Positions 9,998-20,334 are shown, counted from the stretch's first letter. The stretch: DNA of 22,500 nt from Bigelowiella natans CCMP2755 (GCA_000320545.1 ADNK01003400.1:1-22500); one strand, 5' to 3'. Notes: generated by a model not told the origin, from the sequence alone. Translations and numbers: made by a program.

Positions 9998-10926
9998 GTT
10001 GGAACATATTTCCTAACGATGAACGAAGAATTGGTTCAGGGCATGGAGCGATATGACATATCCTCTATTGACGAACAAGTGAAGGGTAATAAGAATTCTC
10101 CCGTTGATTTAAATTGACAGATAAATGTTTCCCTTTACGGAAAGATTGATTACCATTAGATTAAATTTGATAACCCAAAAAAAAAATCTTTTCACGGAAT
10201 ATTTTCTGATAATCAACTTCATATGGATAATTCTCTTCACCTTTTGGTTTAATTCCACAATCCTGTAATTTCTCATTTTAGCAATTCGCATGCTATGACC
10301 CTGTATGATGATAGGATTTTGAATCTTTCATATCTTTCCTCTCTCTACCATTTATCTGCCTTTGTTTCAGAAGTCATTTTGTGTCTTTTAAATTCAAAAT
10401 CTTTAATTAGAAACACTTTGTAATCTACCTAATTTACAGAGCTAAGAATCCTAAAAATAAATTAGAGTAAACATTAAAGTAAATCTCTGTTACATAAAAT
10501 AAAGATGGTAACATTATATGATTGATACGTATATGCACGTCATGTCGCACGCGCGCTGCGCAAGCTAGCAAGCTGCAATTGTTGTGAATGACGTTGCCGT
10601 AGCTACTTTCGACGCTGTTGCTGCTATAGTCTACTAGCACGCGATGGTGTTTATACGATTTAATACATCTAGACATATATGCAGGTAGACAGACGCGGTG
10701 CGATGTGCAGGAACATCATGCAACATGATTCGCTACAAACATGCAATTTGAGACGGCCGTGCGTGTGTACTGCGCTGTGTTCTAGTGTACGTAACATCTG
10801 TGAGAACGAACGCACCTCCGCCTGTCATAATCGCACGCATCACACTATAGTTGATGGCTCAGCACTAGTAATCATCAGTCCACAGATGACATGTACATGT
10901 ATATGTGTACGCATCACGCGAAATTT
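9998..10926. other. Intergenic stretch, AT-rich then GCTAGC-containing
   Basis: From 10080 to 10540 the sequence is AT-rich with no credible frame. From about 10530 to 10900 it turns GC-richer and contains GCAAGCTAGCAAGC (near 10559), a word shared with the 8.3-kb repeat block, plus many CATG words. I see no gene. Confidence 0.5.
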
Positions 10927-12029
10927 TCATTGGTTGGAGCTCTTTTCTGGTTTGCTTCCACTGCCTTTTTCATCACCATCAGCGACCAAATCTTGCGGCT
11001 GAGCTGCTGTTCTTACCTGATGATCTCCCGCGTTGCTTTCGAGATTTTTCTCGCATTCGTCCGCTTTCTGCTTCGTTTCATTGCCATCATCGTGGCGATC
11101 CTTCTTTTGCTTCCTCTTGATCGAAGGAGAAACACTTGCCTCCACAGCGTTGCTGATCAATGCAACCTCCTTCTTCAAGTCCATTTCTTTGCTACTTAGT
11201 TTCCTTGTCGTACCTACAGTTTCATCATGAGATCTTTGACATTCATTGATCGAGCATAGGTCATTATCACCATTTTCATCTGGCACAAGGACGTCTGCAA
11301 GGGCGATTGCTTCGGCCAATCCGTCCGCCTCTTTGCCATTGAAGGCAAACATCGTCACCGTCTTGAGCTCCGGGTAGACGTTTCGGCCTATTGCGCTGAG
11401 ACCCAGCGCTAAAGAACAAGAGACCGCTGTCACCATCTCGCACAATTAATCGCGTTATTTCTCGGTTGCCCTTCTTATACGGTGAGATTACCACATCCTG
11501 ACATACCGAGAATCATCCTGAGGGAACGCTCACCGCGGAAAATCCCGGCACTAATCAGAGAAAAGCCTATGGTCTCCAACTTCAGCTCTCGTGCACGCAT
11601 CATAGATTCCTGATGGCATCGTGATATGTATAAAAGGACAATTAGGAGACGAAAGCACTTCTCAGATAGGAGCTTATCTGCACACCCTGTATGCTGAGTA
11701 CAGTAACGAGTCACATTGCCTTATTATCTTCTTCTTCTCTTGAGACCCCGCCTGGTTAGCGTCACACACAAGCGCAAAGGTGAGACACAAGATGCACACT
11801 AAGGTCTGAATATACCCGGTATATACCATTCTAAGCCTAACTGTATAGCTTGGCCCGACAGCGTGGATGCAGTATTTTGCCTGAGACGTGTGAACACTCA
11901 TTTTCGACTCTAAAATTGAGGAAGCGATTGAGAGGCTATGGCGACAAAGGCAATAACAATAATAATGATAATAACAATTTTTATAATAACTATATTAATA
12001 ATAATAAGAATAATAAAAAAAATAATAAC

Positions 12030-12061
<32 letters not shown>

Positions 12062-12605
12062 GGGAATGCAACCTTGAGAGCACCACCAACGGTGACTACT
12101 GCCTCGCCGGTCGGACAACGCACGGTCCTTCCTTTCAGAATTGGCAGTGCTCGCCGTGCCTCAGCTAACCTAAAGGAGCACAAAAAGCTATTACGCGTTA
12201 CAATTTCACTGATCTTTCGATCGTAATGAACGAGGTGGCATAGGGATGAAGATGCAGTTAGAGTGACTTCGGGCCGCCAGCATTAGTAATTGCCCCGTCA
12301 ACACCGCCGCCAGTGATGCATCCCTAATAGCAATGTGTAATAAGTCCGTAAATTTAGCCGGGTGAATATAGAGCGATGCATGTCTATAGCAAGATCGAGC
12401 TGAAGGATGGGGAGGGCAAGAGGGAGAGTAAAAAGGGGGCGAAGGTTAGACGACAGACCTGATTGGCTGCATTGACAATTGCATCCGCCCCAAACGACAC
12501 AACACTCCCCCTTACAATCTCCAGCACAGTCTTTGTATTTGGACATGCCGACGCTAGTAGGAACCGCGTTCTCGCCGAAGACGCACCCGCCCCCATTCGC
12601 TGCAT
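10927..12605 (-). CDS. Macro-domain protein, MacroD-type (7 exons, about 329 aa)
   Basis: Macro domains of this type bind ADP-ribose and many remove it from proteins or hydrolyse O-acetyl-ADP-ribose. Exons in transcript order: 12605-12459, 12323-12268, 12169-12073, 11880-11842 (39 nt), 11751-11686, 11609-11507, 11408-10927. All introns are GT-AG with matching phases. Seen: VEIV-like LEIVRGSVVSFGADAIVNAAN (28-48, quoted in part), GCITGGGVDGAI (50-61) with the Asn/Asn/Asp pattern of MacroD enzymes (Asn45, Asn48, Asp58), RCPTGEAVVTVGGAL, YCIHAVGPSYT, LLYSAYR, IGFSLISAGIFRG (149-161) and VTMFAFN (187-193). The fold is complete by about residue 205. The remaining 125 residues are charged, Lys/Glu/Asp-rich, and look disordered. 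Start: ATG at 12605, or at 12596; the frame stays open upstream. Intron 3 holds an AAT-type repeat. It is divergent from the gene at 12727. Confidence 0.93.
11752..11841 (-). other. Stop-free 90-nt intron of the macro-domain gene
   Basis: Intron 4 (GTTAGG...AACCAG) is exactly 30 codons long, sits at phase 0 and has no stop in frame. Retention would insert 30 mostly hydrophobic residues between GPSYT and AGSQEKK. Splicing gives the better match to the family, where that loop is short. Confidence 0.7.
11950..12060. repeat. AAT/ATA-type imperfect trinucleotide repeat
   Basis: Imperfect AAT/AAC/ATA units, ending in an uninterrupted AAT tract at about 12030-12060. It lies inside intron 3 of the macro-domain gene, so Asn/Tyr-rich frames across it are artefacts. 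Confidence 0.85.
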
Positions 12606-12726
12606 TCTCTCTGTAGGTGCGGCAGGGTCGGTCGGAAGGTTGGCAGGCCGATTGTCTTGCCGATGTTCGCGGTAGTGTCGGAATTTAATAAATAGGTCGG
12701 CAGACTTAGGGACATAAATTCTAAAA

Positions 12727-14379
12727 ATGTTGTCGCGCGATATAAACGCAATCCATTTATTTGATCGGCTCCCGACAGTAGAGAAGGATTGCATCGAGGA
12801 AGAGCGTAACTGGAAGCGATACACATGTGAAGGCCATAACTCAAAAAGAAACATGAACGAACACTACAACCTGAAGAGAAAGATTGGGGCCGGAGCAAGA
12901 AGGACTGGGCGAGCAAACACTAAAGTTCAACGTGTCCTTATTTCGAAGAAAAGCGGGGGGGGGGTAGTGGGAAAGGGGGAAGCGAAACAGCAGTCGATGA
13001 GGCAGATGCGATCGCTTGTAGTGTGCCCAAAGTATCATCTCGACGACAGAAGATGCGAAGAGGAGAACCAAGCGAACTACGCAGATGATGGGCCGGTAGT
13101 GGACAAAACCTCGATCCATTTCAAGCGGCATGCGAAGTCCAAGAAGACACCAACCGCTTTCATGGAGGAACTTCAAAAGGCTGCTGTTATCGTTGATCCA
13201 CGGCCAAATCTCTCAGCAGATGAAACAGCCACATTGGTGTTGTGGAACTCACAGCTTCCGCATTGCAATGGAGAATATGGACCGATGATGAGCGAAAGGT
13301 GGAAGCAGGGCGGTTGTAGACAGCCACCGTTTGCTACAGAGCTGGAGAGTTCCGAGCACTTCCCTGTTGCTTCTGTTGATAAGTGGAAGAGTCAGTTCTT
13401 CGCTAATGGCTATGTAGTTTTAGAACTAGGTTTATCAAAGGCTGGACGTGACGAGATACTTGATGATCTTCTCGAAGCTATCCAAAGGATGCAGAGGGAT
13501 CCGAAGGACAAGCCCAAGACACTGAGAGAGGTGACGGAGGCGATCTTACCGCTCTTCCCTGGGAAAGGACTGCGCGTCTTTCATGGGCTTCCAAACACCC
13601 CATTTGCCGATAAAATGCGGCTCTTAGCGAAACCTACATTCAAGCATTTGTTCGAAACGGCCAATCTGACCTGCAGCCTAGATTCTGTTGCTATCAGCGC
13701 CCCGCCGAAATGGGGTGGGTCGCTGAAGAAAGGATGCACAGTTAAGAACGACAACTGGTTGCACATCGATCAGGATCCTAGTAGCTCAGAGCTAATTGTC
13801 CAGGGAACGGTGTATCTGCATGGGGGAAGAATAAAGGAGTGGAAGAGAGTCGCTGTACATACGTGCTGGCTGCCGACATCTAGAAGATTTAAAAGCACCT
13901 GTGGAAGGATTACAGCAGTTGTGACTAACAAAACAGGTCCCATCCCTCGTAAGGTGAAGAGCGTCGAAATTAAGCTTAGCAATGGGGAGATGAAGAGAGT
14001 ATCCCGAGACCACTTGCGCCGACTCAAAGCCCTTGAGACTGATGACGCCGAAGAAAAAGATTTTGTGAAACCGAAGAAAATGACCGACGGCCTTGAGGAA
14101 GTAGGGCCGTATGTAGTAGGGGAGAATTGCATTCGTCCTGAGGTAGGAATGCGGGTACGAATGATTTCGACGTACGAGCTGATGGAACAGATTCGTACTC
14201 GACGTGAGGCATCAAGCCATCTTGCGACATTCCCAAAACCGTTGTGGGATGCTCCAGTTACTGCGTACGCTAGATTTCGCAGGATGCGCACGAATCTGTG
14301 CACGTATAGGCCTCAAAGTGAGAGAGAAAAGGCAGAGGAACTAAAGAGATTTCGTGCGCTTGTTCCCCCTGAAGACTAG
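12727..14379 (+). CDS. Phytanoyl-CoA dioxygenase-like protein (550 aa), unusual C-terminal half
   Basis: A single uninterrupted 550-codon frame, unlike its intron-rich neighbours. Family members use Fe(II) and 2-oxoglutarate to hydroxylate substrates. Seen: a basic N-terminus (1-120); FFANGYVVLELGLS (about 223-236), typical of the family's opening strand and helix; FHGLPNTPFADKMR; LDSVAISAPP; and WLHIDQDPSSSELIVQGTVYL (about 344-364, quoted in part), which carries the HxD metal pair His346/Asp348. After that the expected GG...PGSH strand with the distal His and the 2-oxoglutarate Arg is not evident. Instead there is a Lys/Arg-rich region with VEIKLSNGEMKRVSRDHL and no match I recognise. It may be a diverged or inactive enzyme, a fusion, or have an unrecognised intron. 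Start: ATG at 12727; later in-frame ATGs are possible. Confidence 0.7.
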   Translation: MLSRDINAIHLFDRLPTVEKDCIEEERNWKRYTCEGHNSKRNMNEHYNLKRKIGAGARRTGRANTKVQRVLISKKSGGGVVGKGEAKQQSMRQMRSLVVCPKYHLDDRRCEEENQANYADDGPVVDKTSIHFKRHAKSKKTPTAFMEELQKAAVIVDPRPNLSADETATLVLWNSQLPHCNGEYGPMMSERWKQGGCRQPPFATELESSEHFPVASVDKWKSQFFANGYVVLELGLSKAGRDEILDDLLEAIQRMQRDPKDKPKTLREVTEAILPLFPGKGLRVFHGLPNTPFADKMRLLAKPTFKHLFETANLTCSLDSVAISAPPKWGGSLKKGCTVKNDNWLHIDQDPSSSELIVQGTVYLHGGRIKEWKRVAVHTCWLPTSRRFKSTCGRITAVVTNKTGPIPRKVKSVEIKLSNGEMKRVSRDHLRRLKALETDDAEEKDFVKPKKMTDGLEEVGPYVVGENCIRPEVGMRVRMISTYELMEQIRTRREASSHLATFPKPLWDAPVTAYARFRRMRTNLCTYRPQSEREKAEELKRFRALVPPED

Positions 14380-14475
14380 ACTTGTAGACGCTTAAAGGAC
14401 ACACATGTAAGCTGCTAATTGAACTGTGATTTATGTATTTCCGGCTAAAAAAGAACATTTTTTAATGGTGATATG

Positions 14476-14512
<37 letters not shown>

Positions 14513-15003
14513 TACGCGCGCGCGCTCACGTCACAATATTCAACTTCAGGCAATTATCAATGGGGACCGAAGTGCACCTATCACCAATCATTTTTCATTG
14601 TTGCATGCTTATGGGGTCGCACTGCTAGCCAGATCTAAATACATTAGTTTTTATTCAATTGTAGCTTTGCAAGTATTTCGAAGAAACGAAGCTTTCTATA
14701 GCCGCATGCATGCGCCATTGCACAAGAACTATACTAGCATGCACCACAGATGTTCATGCCTTCGATCTTCAAATGGAAATCGTGTCATCCGCAGCAGCGC
14801 GCAGAAGCCACAACTTTGCATGTGCGCACGTTTTGCAGCAAAATGAGGGAGATGTGCTTCATTCAATATGGCCTTCACATGGCTCTATTCGGCGCACCCT
14901 GTCTAGGATGTTTGTTCATTGGACATTTCATGTGTGCTGAAGAACATGCGGGCTCTGCAGTGCACACATGGCTGTGGCCATGCTAGCATGCTATGAACAT
15001 GTG
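14380..15003. other. Repeat-rich intergenic stretch
   Basis: Contains a (GT)n tract (about 14478-14508) followed by CGCG words, then sequence rich in CATGC/GCTAGC, including a fourth copy of CATGCTAGCATG at 14979-14990. I see no gene. Confidence 0.5.
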
Positions 15004-15075
15004 ACTTGTGTATATACACAAGTAATTATTGCATCGCTTTTGCGACGTAATAATTACTTGTGTATATACACAAGT
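15004..15075. repeat. 72-nt foldback made of two self-palindromic arms
   Basis: Two perfect 27-nt inverted arms (15004-15030 and 15049-15075). Each arm contains the 20-nt perfect palindrome ACTTGTGTATATACACAAGT (15004-15023, 15056-15075). The 18-nt centre continues the stem: G-U, C-G, one A-C mismatch, then TCGC/GCGA closing a TTTT loop. The whole element is one nearly perfect hairpin, or alternatively two cruciforms. Function is not known; it could be a remnant foldback element or a small-RNA-like stem. Confidence 0.9.
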
Positions 15076-15131
15076 ATGTGTGTGCCAACCACACGTGTTC
15101 GCACGCGGCTACACGAAGAACATGCAGATTT

Positions 15132-15233
15132 ACATGGATGCAGTCTAGCTTCGCATTGTGTGTTTCATATGCATGCATTTGAAAGAGTTGGCACTCTATC
15201 GTCAACAATGTCGTGCAGTGCGCCACGTGGCCC
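15132..15233 (+). repeat. Diverged direct repeat, copy 1
   Basis: Begins ACATGGATGCA and runs to the GTCGTGCAGTGCGC block. It aligns with 15440-15539 with small indels, sharing TGTGTTTCAT, ATTTGAAAGA and GTCGTGCAGTGCGC in order. Confidence 0.75.
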
Positions 15234-15439
15234 GCTGGCCCACACCAGCACACACGTCTAGCACGTGTCTAGCTAGCTAGGTATGGGTGTGTGCAATGTT
15301 TTGGAACAATGAACAATGAATAATGCAACAAAGCATTGATGCAAATCCACATGCTCATGAACCACACAGGAAACAGTGAACAATGCATGATGAACACTGA
15401 AGCATTGATGCAAATCTGCATGCGCAAATGCGCAGCTTG

Positions 15440-15539
15440 ACATGGATGCACTCTTTGCATTGCATGTGTGTTTCATGCATGTATTTGAAAGAATCGGTAC
15501 CCTGTTGTCGTCAATGTCGTGCAGTGCGCTACACAGCCC
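15440..15539 (+). repeat. Diverged direct repeat, copy 2
   Basis: Second copy of the unit at 15132-15233, about 307 bp downstream. Between the copies are two AAGCATTGATGCAAATC words (near 15331 and 15401) and GAACAATGAA-type units that also occur near 8.53 kb. Confidence 0.75.
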
Positions 15540-16202
15540 ACACATGGAGTACCAACGCGGCATGCGCATGATTAATGCGTCGTGGCACAATGCGGAAGCT
15601 TGATGACAATGTGTACGTACGTACAGCTCCATCAAACACATCATCAGACGCATTCATGCAGCCTGCGTGTGGAACAGGAGCTTGCATTGTTCATGCGACA
15701 CCTTTTTGTTTCCGAGTGCTGCTCATCGAAAAAAGATCCTAGGGATTGTAATCCATGTTCTCGACCTCTTCTGGACAGTCAGGATCCGTGCACCCTCGCG
15801 CAATCGCAAGTTTAGATTGCGTTTCTGAAGCCCTGATTCGGACATCATAAACAAAGCAAAATTGTCACAAGACGCTGCATTGTAGTCTTAGCACCCATTT
15901 TACTCCTTAAAACACATGCCAAAAATCGATACATCGGAGAATGGGAAGTCCTTGGAAAATGACCTCAATCCCACCACACATCATCAATGAAGGAACATCA
16001 ATGACAGAACTGACAACAATATCGACAACAAGCACCTACCCCGCGGTGTGATCTGCATACTCTGCATTTGTCAGTGTGGCCTCTTTTAAGACACAATTGT
16101 ATGAGGTAAGATGAACTGTGTATGGATCAGAGATTTTCATCTGCACACACACACACACACACACACGCGCGCGCACTCTACAGATACACATGTAAGCAAG
16201 CA

Positions 16203-16237
<35 letters not shown>

Positions 16238-17022
16238 CAAAACTTTTATAATTTCTTCCTCTCCCTCCCCCCCCCCCCTCCCCCCCCCTCTCTCTCTTTC
16301 TTCCCCTACTATCTTCTTTTCTCTATTTATTCTCTATCACGTTGACTCTCGCGCCGCTCACGTGTAAGTCTAGTAAGTACCGTCAGTTGCAAGGTTGTCA
16401 CCCCCCTCGATGAATTGATCGTAATAATCAATACTGCGTCGCTGATGGTACACGCAATTTTTCAACGACGTATTAATAAAGATCTTGACATTATATGGGT
16501 GGGAGAATTTTAAGTGACGTCTTGATTGACCGACGATTTTCTACGAGGAATGGGTTGGTCTAGTTTAAGGAAAAAGGATGGATGGAGAAGATTTGTCTAC
16601 TCAATCATCACTTGGACTTCAAAGGAACAATTTGTTCCTAATAAACACATGAAAAATACACCCACCCCTAACCCCCCCCCCCCCTACACACACACCGACA
16701 TGTATGTATGGCACGTTGTGCAACCTTTTTTGGACGCGGTTTGCCTGGTACTCCCTTTCTTCCAAAGTAGTATATCTTCCCCGGAGGGCTGCCTGTTGTA
16801 TCGTTCCTGGCAGAAAGACACACCATTATCAAGATCATCGTAAAGACGAATGAAAGCGAAACAGATATGCACATGCTGTCTTCTATCCAAGTTTGCAAGT
16901 TGGAGAACGCTCATCAACAGGAAAAGACATGGTAGTCATCGTTTTTGTCACTCACTCAAATTCTCCCTCAATCACAGATTGGTCAAATACCTCATGAAAC
17001 ATGAAGGCTTGCCTTGTTTTTT

Positions 17023-17060
<38 letters not shown>

Positions 17061-17174
17061 AAAGCAACAGCAGTTTTGTGCTGGCTGCTGCAACGCTGCT
17101 CTCTACTACCTTAGACGATTTCCAGTGCCATCCAATGATGCCTTTGATGGAGGAGAAGCCGTGCTCCACTAATT

Positions 17175-17209
<35 letters not shown>

Positions 17210-17212
17210 CAG
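15540..17212. other. Microsatellite-rich stretch without a supported gene
   Basis: Holds (CA)n at about 16143-16166 and 16203-16236, a C/CT-rich tract at about 16265-16300, a C run near 16673-16684, and (GT)n at about 17025-17059 and 17177-17208. Short open frames exist on both strands (for example minus strand 16917-16780, with FAFIRLYDDLDNG), but none has a motif that I can support. Confidence 0.5.
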
Positions 17213-17491
17213 GGGAGAATGAGTGAGCGTAAATGGAAAAATCAAGAGAATCGACGAGACAATTACGATAATTATCACGGCCAGCACGGAAATCTCAAGA
17301 TTCGAGAAAACGTGGGAAAAACAAGGGCGGGGGAGGGGGGAGAGTGTTGGACAGGTGGGTGCTGCATTGGGGATGGCTAGCACCAAGAACAAGCCCAAAA
17401 CAGAAAAAATCAAGAGATCTCGTGGATCTTCAGGCATTGTTTGGCGAATTCAGCCAAACAACAAATACTTTAAACATCGCAGCTGAAGATG
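17213..17491 (+). CDS. Possible two-exon fragment of an unrecognised plus-strand gene
   Basis: Exon A (17213-17354) follows a (GT)n tract ending TTTCAG and ends TTGGACAG|GTGGGT. Exon B (17381-17491) follows GGCTAG and ends GAAGATG|GTAGAA. Each has only one suitable open frame and their phases (1 to 1) agree. Exon A encodes a basic, Asn/Arg-rich segment (MSERKWKNQENRRDN). Exon B encodes SPKQKKSRDLVDLQALFGEF and continues into an Asn/Ala-rich end. The intron would be only 26 nt, very short compared with the others here, so either the joint or the gene may be wrong. Exons to the left and right are not defined. Confidence 0.25.
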
Positions 17492-17659
17492 GTAGAAGGT
17501 GTATGATGCTCTTTGCGCCCCCCCCCCTCTCCTCCACTATCTATTTGGCTATCCATGGCACCCATCCTTCATCTTGCTTCTTCTGTTAAAGGTTGTACTA
17601 CTTTATATCTTTTTAGGTTAAAATATTTACGTTATGCATAATGGAGCGTAATGCTGATC

Positions 17660-17707
17660 TCTCACTCTCTCTCTCTCTCTCTCACTCTCTCTCTCTCTCT
17701 CCGATAT

Positions 17708-17746
<39 letters not shown>
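17660..17746. repeat. (CT)n followed by (AT)n microsatellites
   Basis: (CT)n at about 17660-17701 with a CA interruption, then (AT)n at about 17711-17746. They lie just beyond the last coding stretch of the Ser-rich minus-strand gene. Confidence 0.9.
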
Positions 17747-17750
<4 letters not shown>

Positions 17751-17805
17751 ATTTGGATTCGCAATCCATTCTATCTTTTCTGTGTGAGGAATCAAGTGAT
17801 TAGAC

Positions 17806-18479
17806 GTTCCCTCGTTCGCCCCCCCCATAGAAGCAGTGCTTTCGGCAAGAGCTTTCTTGAGAAGATCAGCTGCCGCAGCGTCGAGCGAGGGATCGCCCTC
17901 TGTAACATTTGAGGAGGAGGAGGAGGAGGAGGAGGAGGAGGAGGAGGAAGAGGAAGAGGATACAGCTGAGGCGGTCTTATTGGAAGCGGAAGATTTAGTT
18001 TTTGCCGCGATCTTCTTTGAAGTTGAAGATTTTGAGGAGGAAGAGGAGGAGGAGGAAGAAGCTCCTTTGCCTCCCCCAGCACCCCTAGAGATCTTCGACG
18101 TTGAAGATTTTGAGGGAGGGGAGGAGGAAGAGGAGGAAGAGGAGGATGAGGAGGAGGAGGATGGTCCTCCGGCACCAGGGATGGAAAACACCTCCTTCTC
18201 GAGCCCCCCTGCACGCGCGGTAGCACTTTTTGGTACCGATGCAGAGGAAGATGGCGACGATGGGGAGGAGGAGGATCCTCCTCCTCCTCCTTTTCCTCCT
18301 CCTCCTCCGTTCGAAGCACTGCCGGATAAAGCCCTATCGATAAGCTTTGCTGCCGCTGCAGCAAGCGCTGGAAATCCTGTTCATAAGGATTTGCGGTATG
18401 GGGAAGAGGAATAGGGGCGGCGGGGGGGGGGGTTGTTGGGCGTTGATGAATTTCTTTTTATTATTGTACACAGCCCCAC

Positions 18480-18517
<38 letters not shown>

Positions 18518-18657
18518 CATATATGTTCGAATATTATGCCACAAACCAGAATTTGCCGCAAGTTCGTGTATCTTCGCCAGTAGCATTTGGGTCTGTCTTG
18601 CTTCAGAGTTTGCTTTGCTACCACTTGAACTCTCAACGGCCTTCGATGTCGCACACA

Positions 18658-18694
<37 letters not shown>

Positions 18695-18703
18695 AAACAC
18701 ATC

Positions 18704-18749
<46 letters not shown>

Positions 18750-20078
18750 ATAGTATACATTAATTTGAATGTTGTGTATTTGAACCCCTTCCCCCCCCTC
18801 GCCCCTCCAAAAAAGCAGCCGATGTCTCGACGCGGGCAGTTCCTGCCCCAAGCTCTTGTCACTTACTGTGTGATGAGGGTCGGATTCTCTTGCGGCGATG
18901 GAGGAGGACGATAGGGCAAGAAGTTGTTGGACTGAATTCAGTTTTTCTTTGGCCTCTTCCTTCTTTTCTCTCCCCGCCCTTCCTTGCCCTCTCCCTGAGG
19001 GCTCCTCCTCCTCCTCTTGCGTATGTCGATGATGGCGCTTCGGTTTAGATTCGTCTTTAAGCTTTCCTTCTTGCGCGTCGTTGCTGTTATGGTCGGTGCC
19101 TTTGCCAGATCTTCCTTCGTCTACGGTGGAGGATAAGCAAAAGCGAGCACGCGCACATCCAAATACAAAACATCATCACTCTGCTTTTGTCCATCATCCT
19201 AGTGACTACCCCTTGTGCTTTGTTCAATACCTGGCAGTTTCGCGGCCTTCTTCATCACCGGGGTGAGGGAGCTATGCGCAAGAGCTTTCTGATAGCGCCG
19301 GCCATTCTCATCATCCTTCTCGATCAGGTTCTTCCCGCTGATTTGTTTGCTTCTAAGCATCTCCTCGACAAGTTTAATGGCCTCCATCTTGATGTCTTCG
19401 TTCTCCACATCTGCCTGCTCTTTGGTCGGAGAGCCCCCTCCCCTCCCCATTCTCTCCTCCTCCTCCTCCCCCCCCTCCGTCATATCCTCTTCCTCACGGT
19501 GGAGGCTCTTGTGTAGTTGCTGCCTCAACCGTTCTAGAGCCGACACAACTATCACAAACAAGTAGGCCTCTTAACACGGCGCATGTGTACAACGGATGGG
19601 AACGAGAAGGTGCAGGCTGGGGGGGGGGGGAGAAGACAAAAATAAAGATGCCAAAGCGGTAATAAGAGCGCGCCAATATAGCTGAGGTTACTACTGTTGA
19701 TTCCTCGACTAGTTTCTTGGGGAAAATCAACTGATAGTCTCTACCTCGAGAGTGATGATGGGGTGGAGGTTGGCGTGCAGTGGAAGGTCTTCTCGAGCGA
19801 TGCCAATGACTGCCATCGTTCCACCTGTCCTCCTCCTCCTCCCCCTCATCCTCGTTATAGTAGTTATCACCACCTACGACTCGAAGGTATTGGTCAACCC
19901 TTTTGCGGCCTGGCGGGGGGAGGCCAAGCTCGTCATAAGGTGCTCGGATATTGATTCCGTCCTCTGGTATTCCGCGGCCATTTGTTGGATTATTCTCCTG
20001 CTCATTTGCGGTAGGGGCTCGAGCTCTGTTGGTCGTTTCTCGAAATCTCACGGAAGGAGCTACTTCCGAGAAAGTAGA
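17806..20078 (-). CDS. Ser/Glu-rich low-complexity protein, at least 5 exons, unrecognised
   Basis: Exons in transcript order: 20078-19745, 19533-19231, 19120-18867, 18640-18547, and 18376 to about 17806. All joins are GT-AG, and lengths and phases agree throughout (0-1, 1-1, 1-0, 0-1), which is good evidence for a real gene of at least 510 residues. Seen: IPEDGINIRAPYDELGLPPP and GRKRVDQYL in the first exon; an acidic stretch, then KMEAIKLVEEMLRSKQ and RRYQKALAHSSLTPVMKKAA in the second; Glu-rich then LNSVQQLLALSSSSIAARE in the third; QTQMLLAKIHEL in the fourth; and LAAAAAKLIDRAL, long Ser runs and PSLDAAAADLLKKALAES in the fifth. It appears mostly disordered with short amphipathic helices. 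The 5' exon (beyond 20078) and 3' end were not found; the last frame stays open to 17682 through an (AT)n tract. No family is recognised. Confidence 0.6.
17912..18165. repeat. GAG-type repeats encoding poly-Ser on the minus strand
   Basis: Runs of GAG/GAA units (about 17912-17960, 18034-18060, 18112-18162) read as TCC/TCT serine codons on the minus strand. They lie within the last known exon of the Ser-rich gene. Reading the same tracts in other frames gives poly-Glu, poly-Pro or poly-Leu artefacts. Confidence 0.8.
18480..18741. repeat. (AT)n, (CA)n, (AT)n microsatellite cluster
   Basis: (AT)n at about 18480-18514, (CA)n at about 18655-18691 and (AT)n at about 18712-18740. They sit in introns either side of the small exon 18547-18640 of the Ser-rich gene. 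Confidence 0.9.
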
Positions 20079-20186
20079 CTGTAAGTTGGTGGCAGCATTT
20101 TTGGTGGGGGGAGGGCGAAAGGAAGGGAGGAGGGAGGGAGGGAGAAGGGGGGTGGAGAATAAGCACCAATTGCTGTTGACCCAAAG

Positions 20187-20261
<75 letters not shown>

Positions 20262-20281
20262 CACAGTCACACAGACACAGA

Positions 20282-20334
<53 letters not shown>

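Noticed and set aside
13770-14303. 177-codon minus-strand frame opposite the dioxygenase-like gene
   Set aside because: Antisense shadow; the plus-strand frame has family motifs.
16780-16917. Minus-strand exon-like segment with FAFIRLYDDLDNG
   Set aside because: Acceptor-like site present but no partner exons found and no recognised family.
17836-18414. 192-codon plus-strand poly-Glu frame
   Set aside because: Antisense of the Ser-rich exon; the minus strand has matching splice phases with four other exons, this frame has none.
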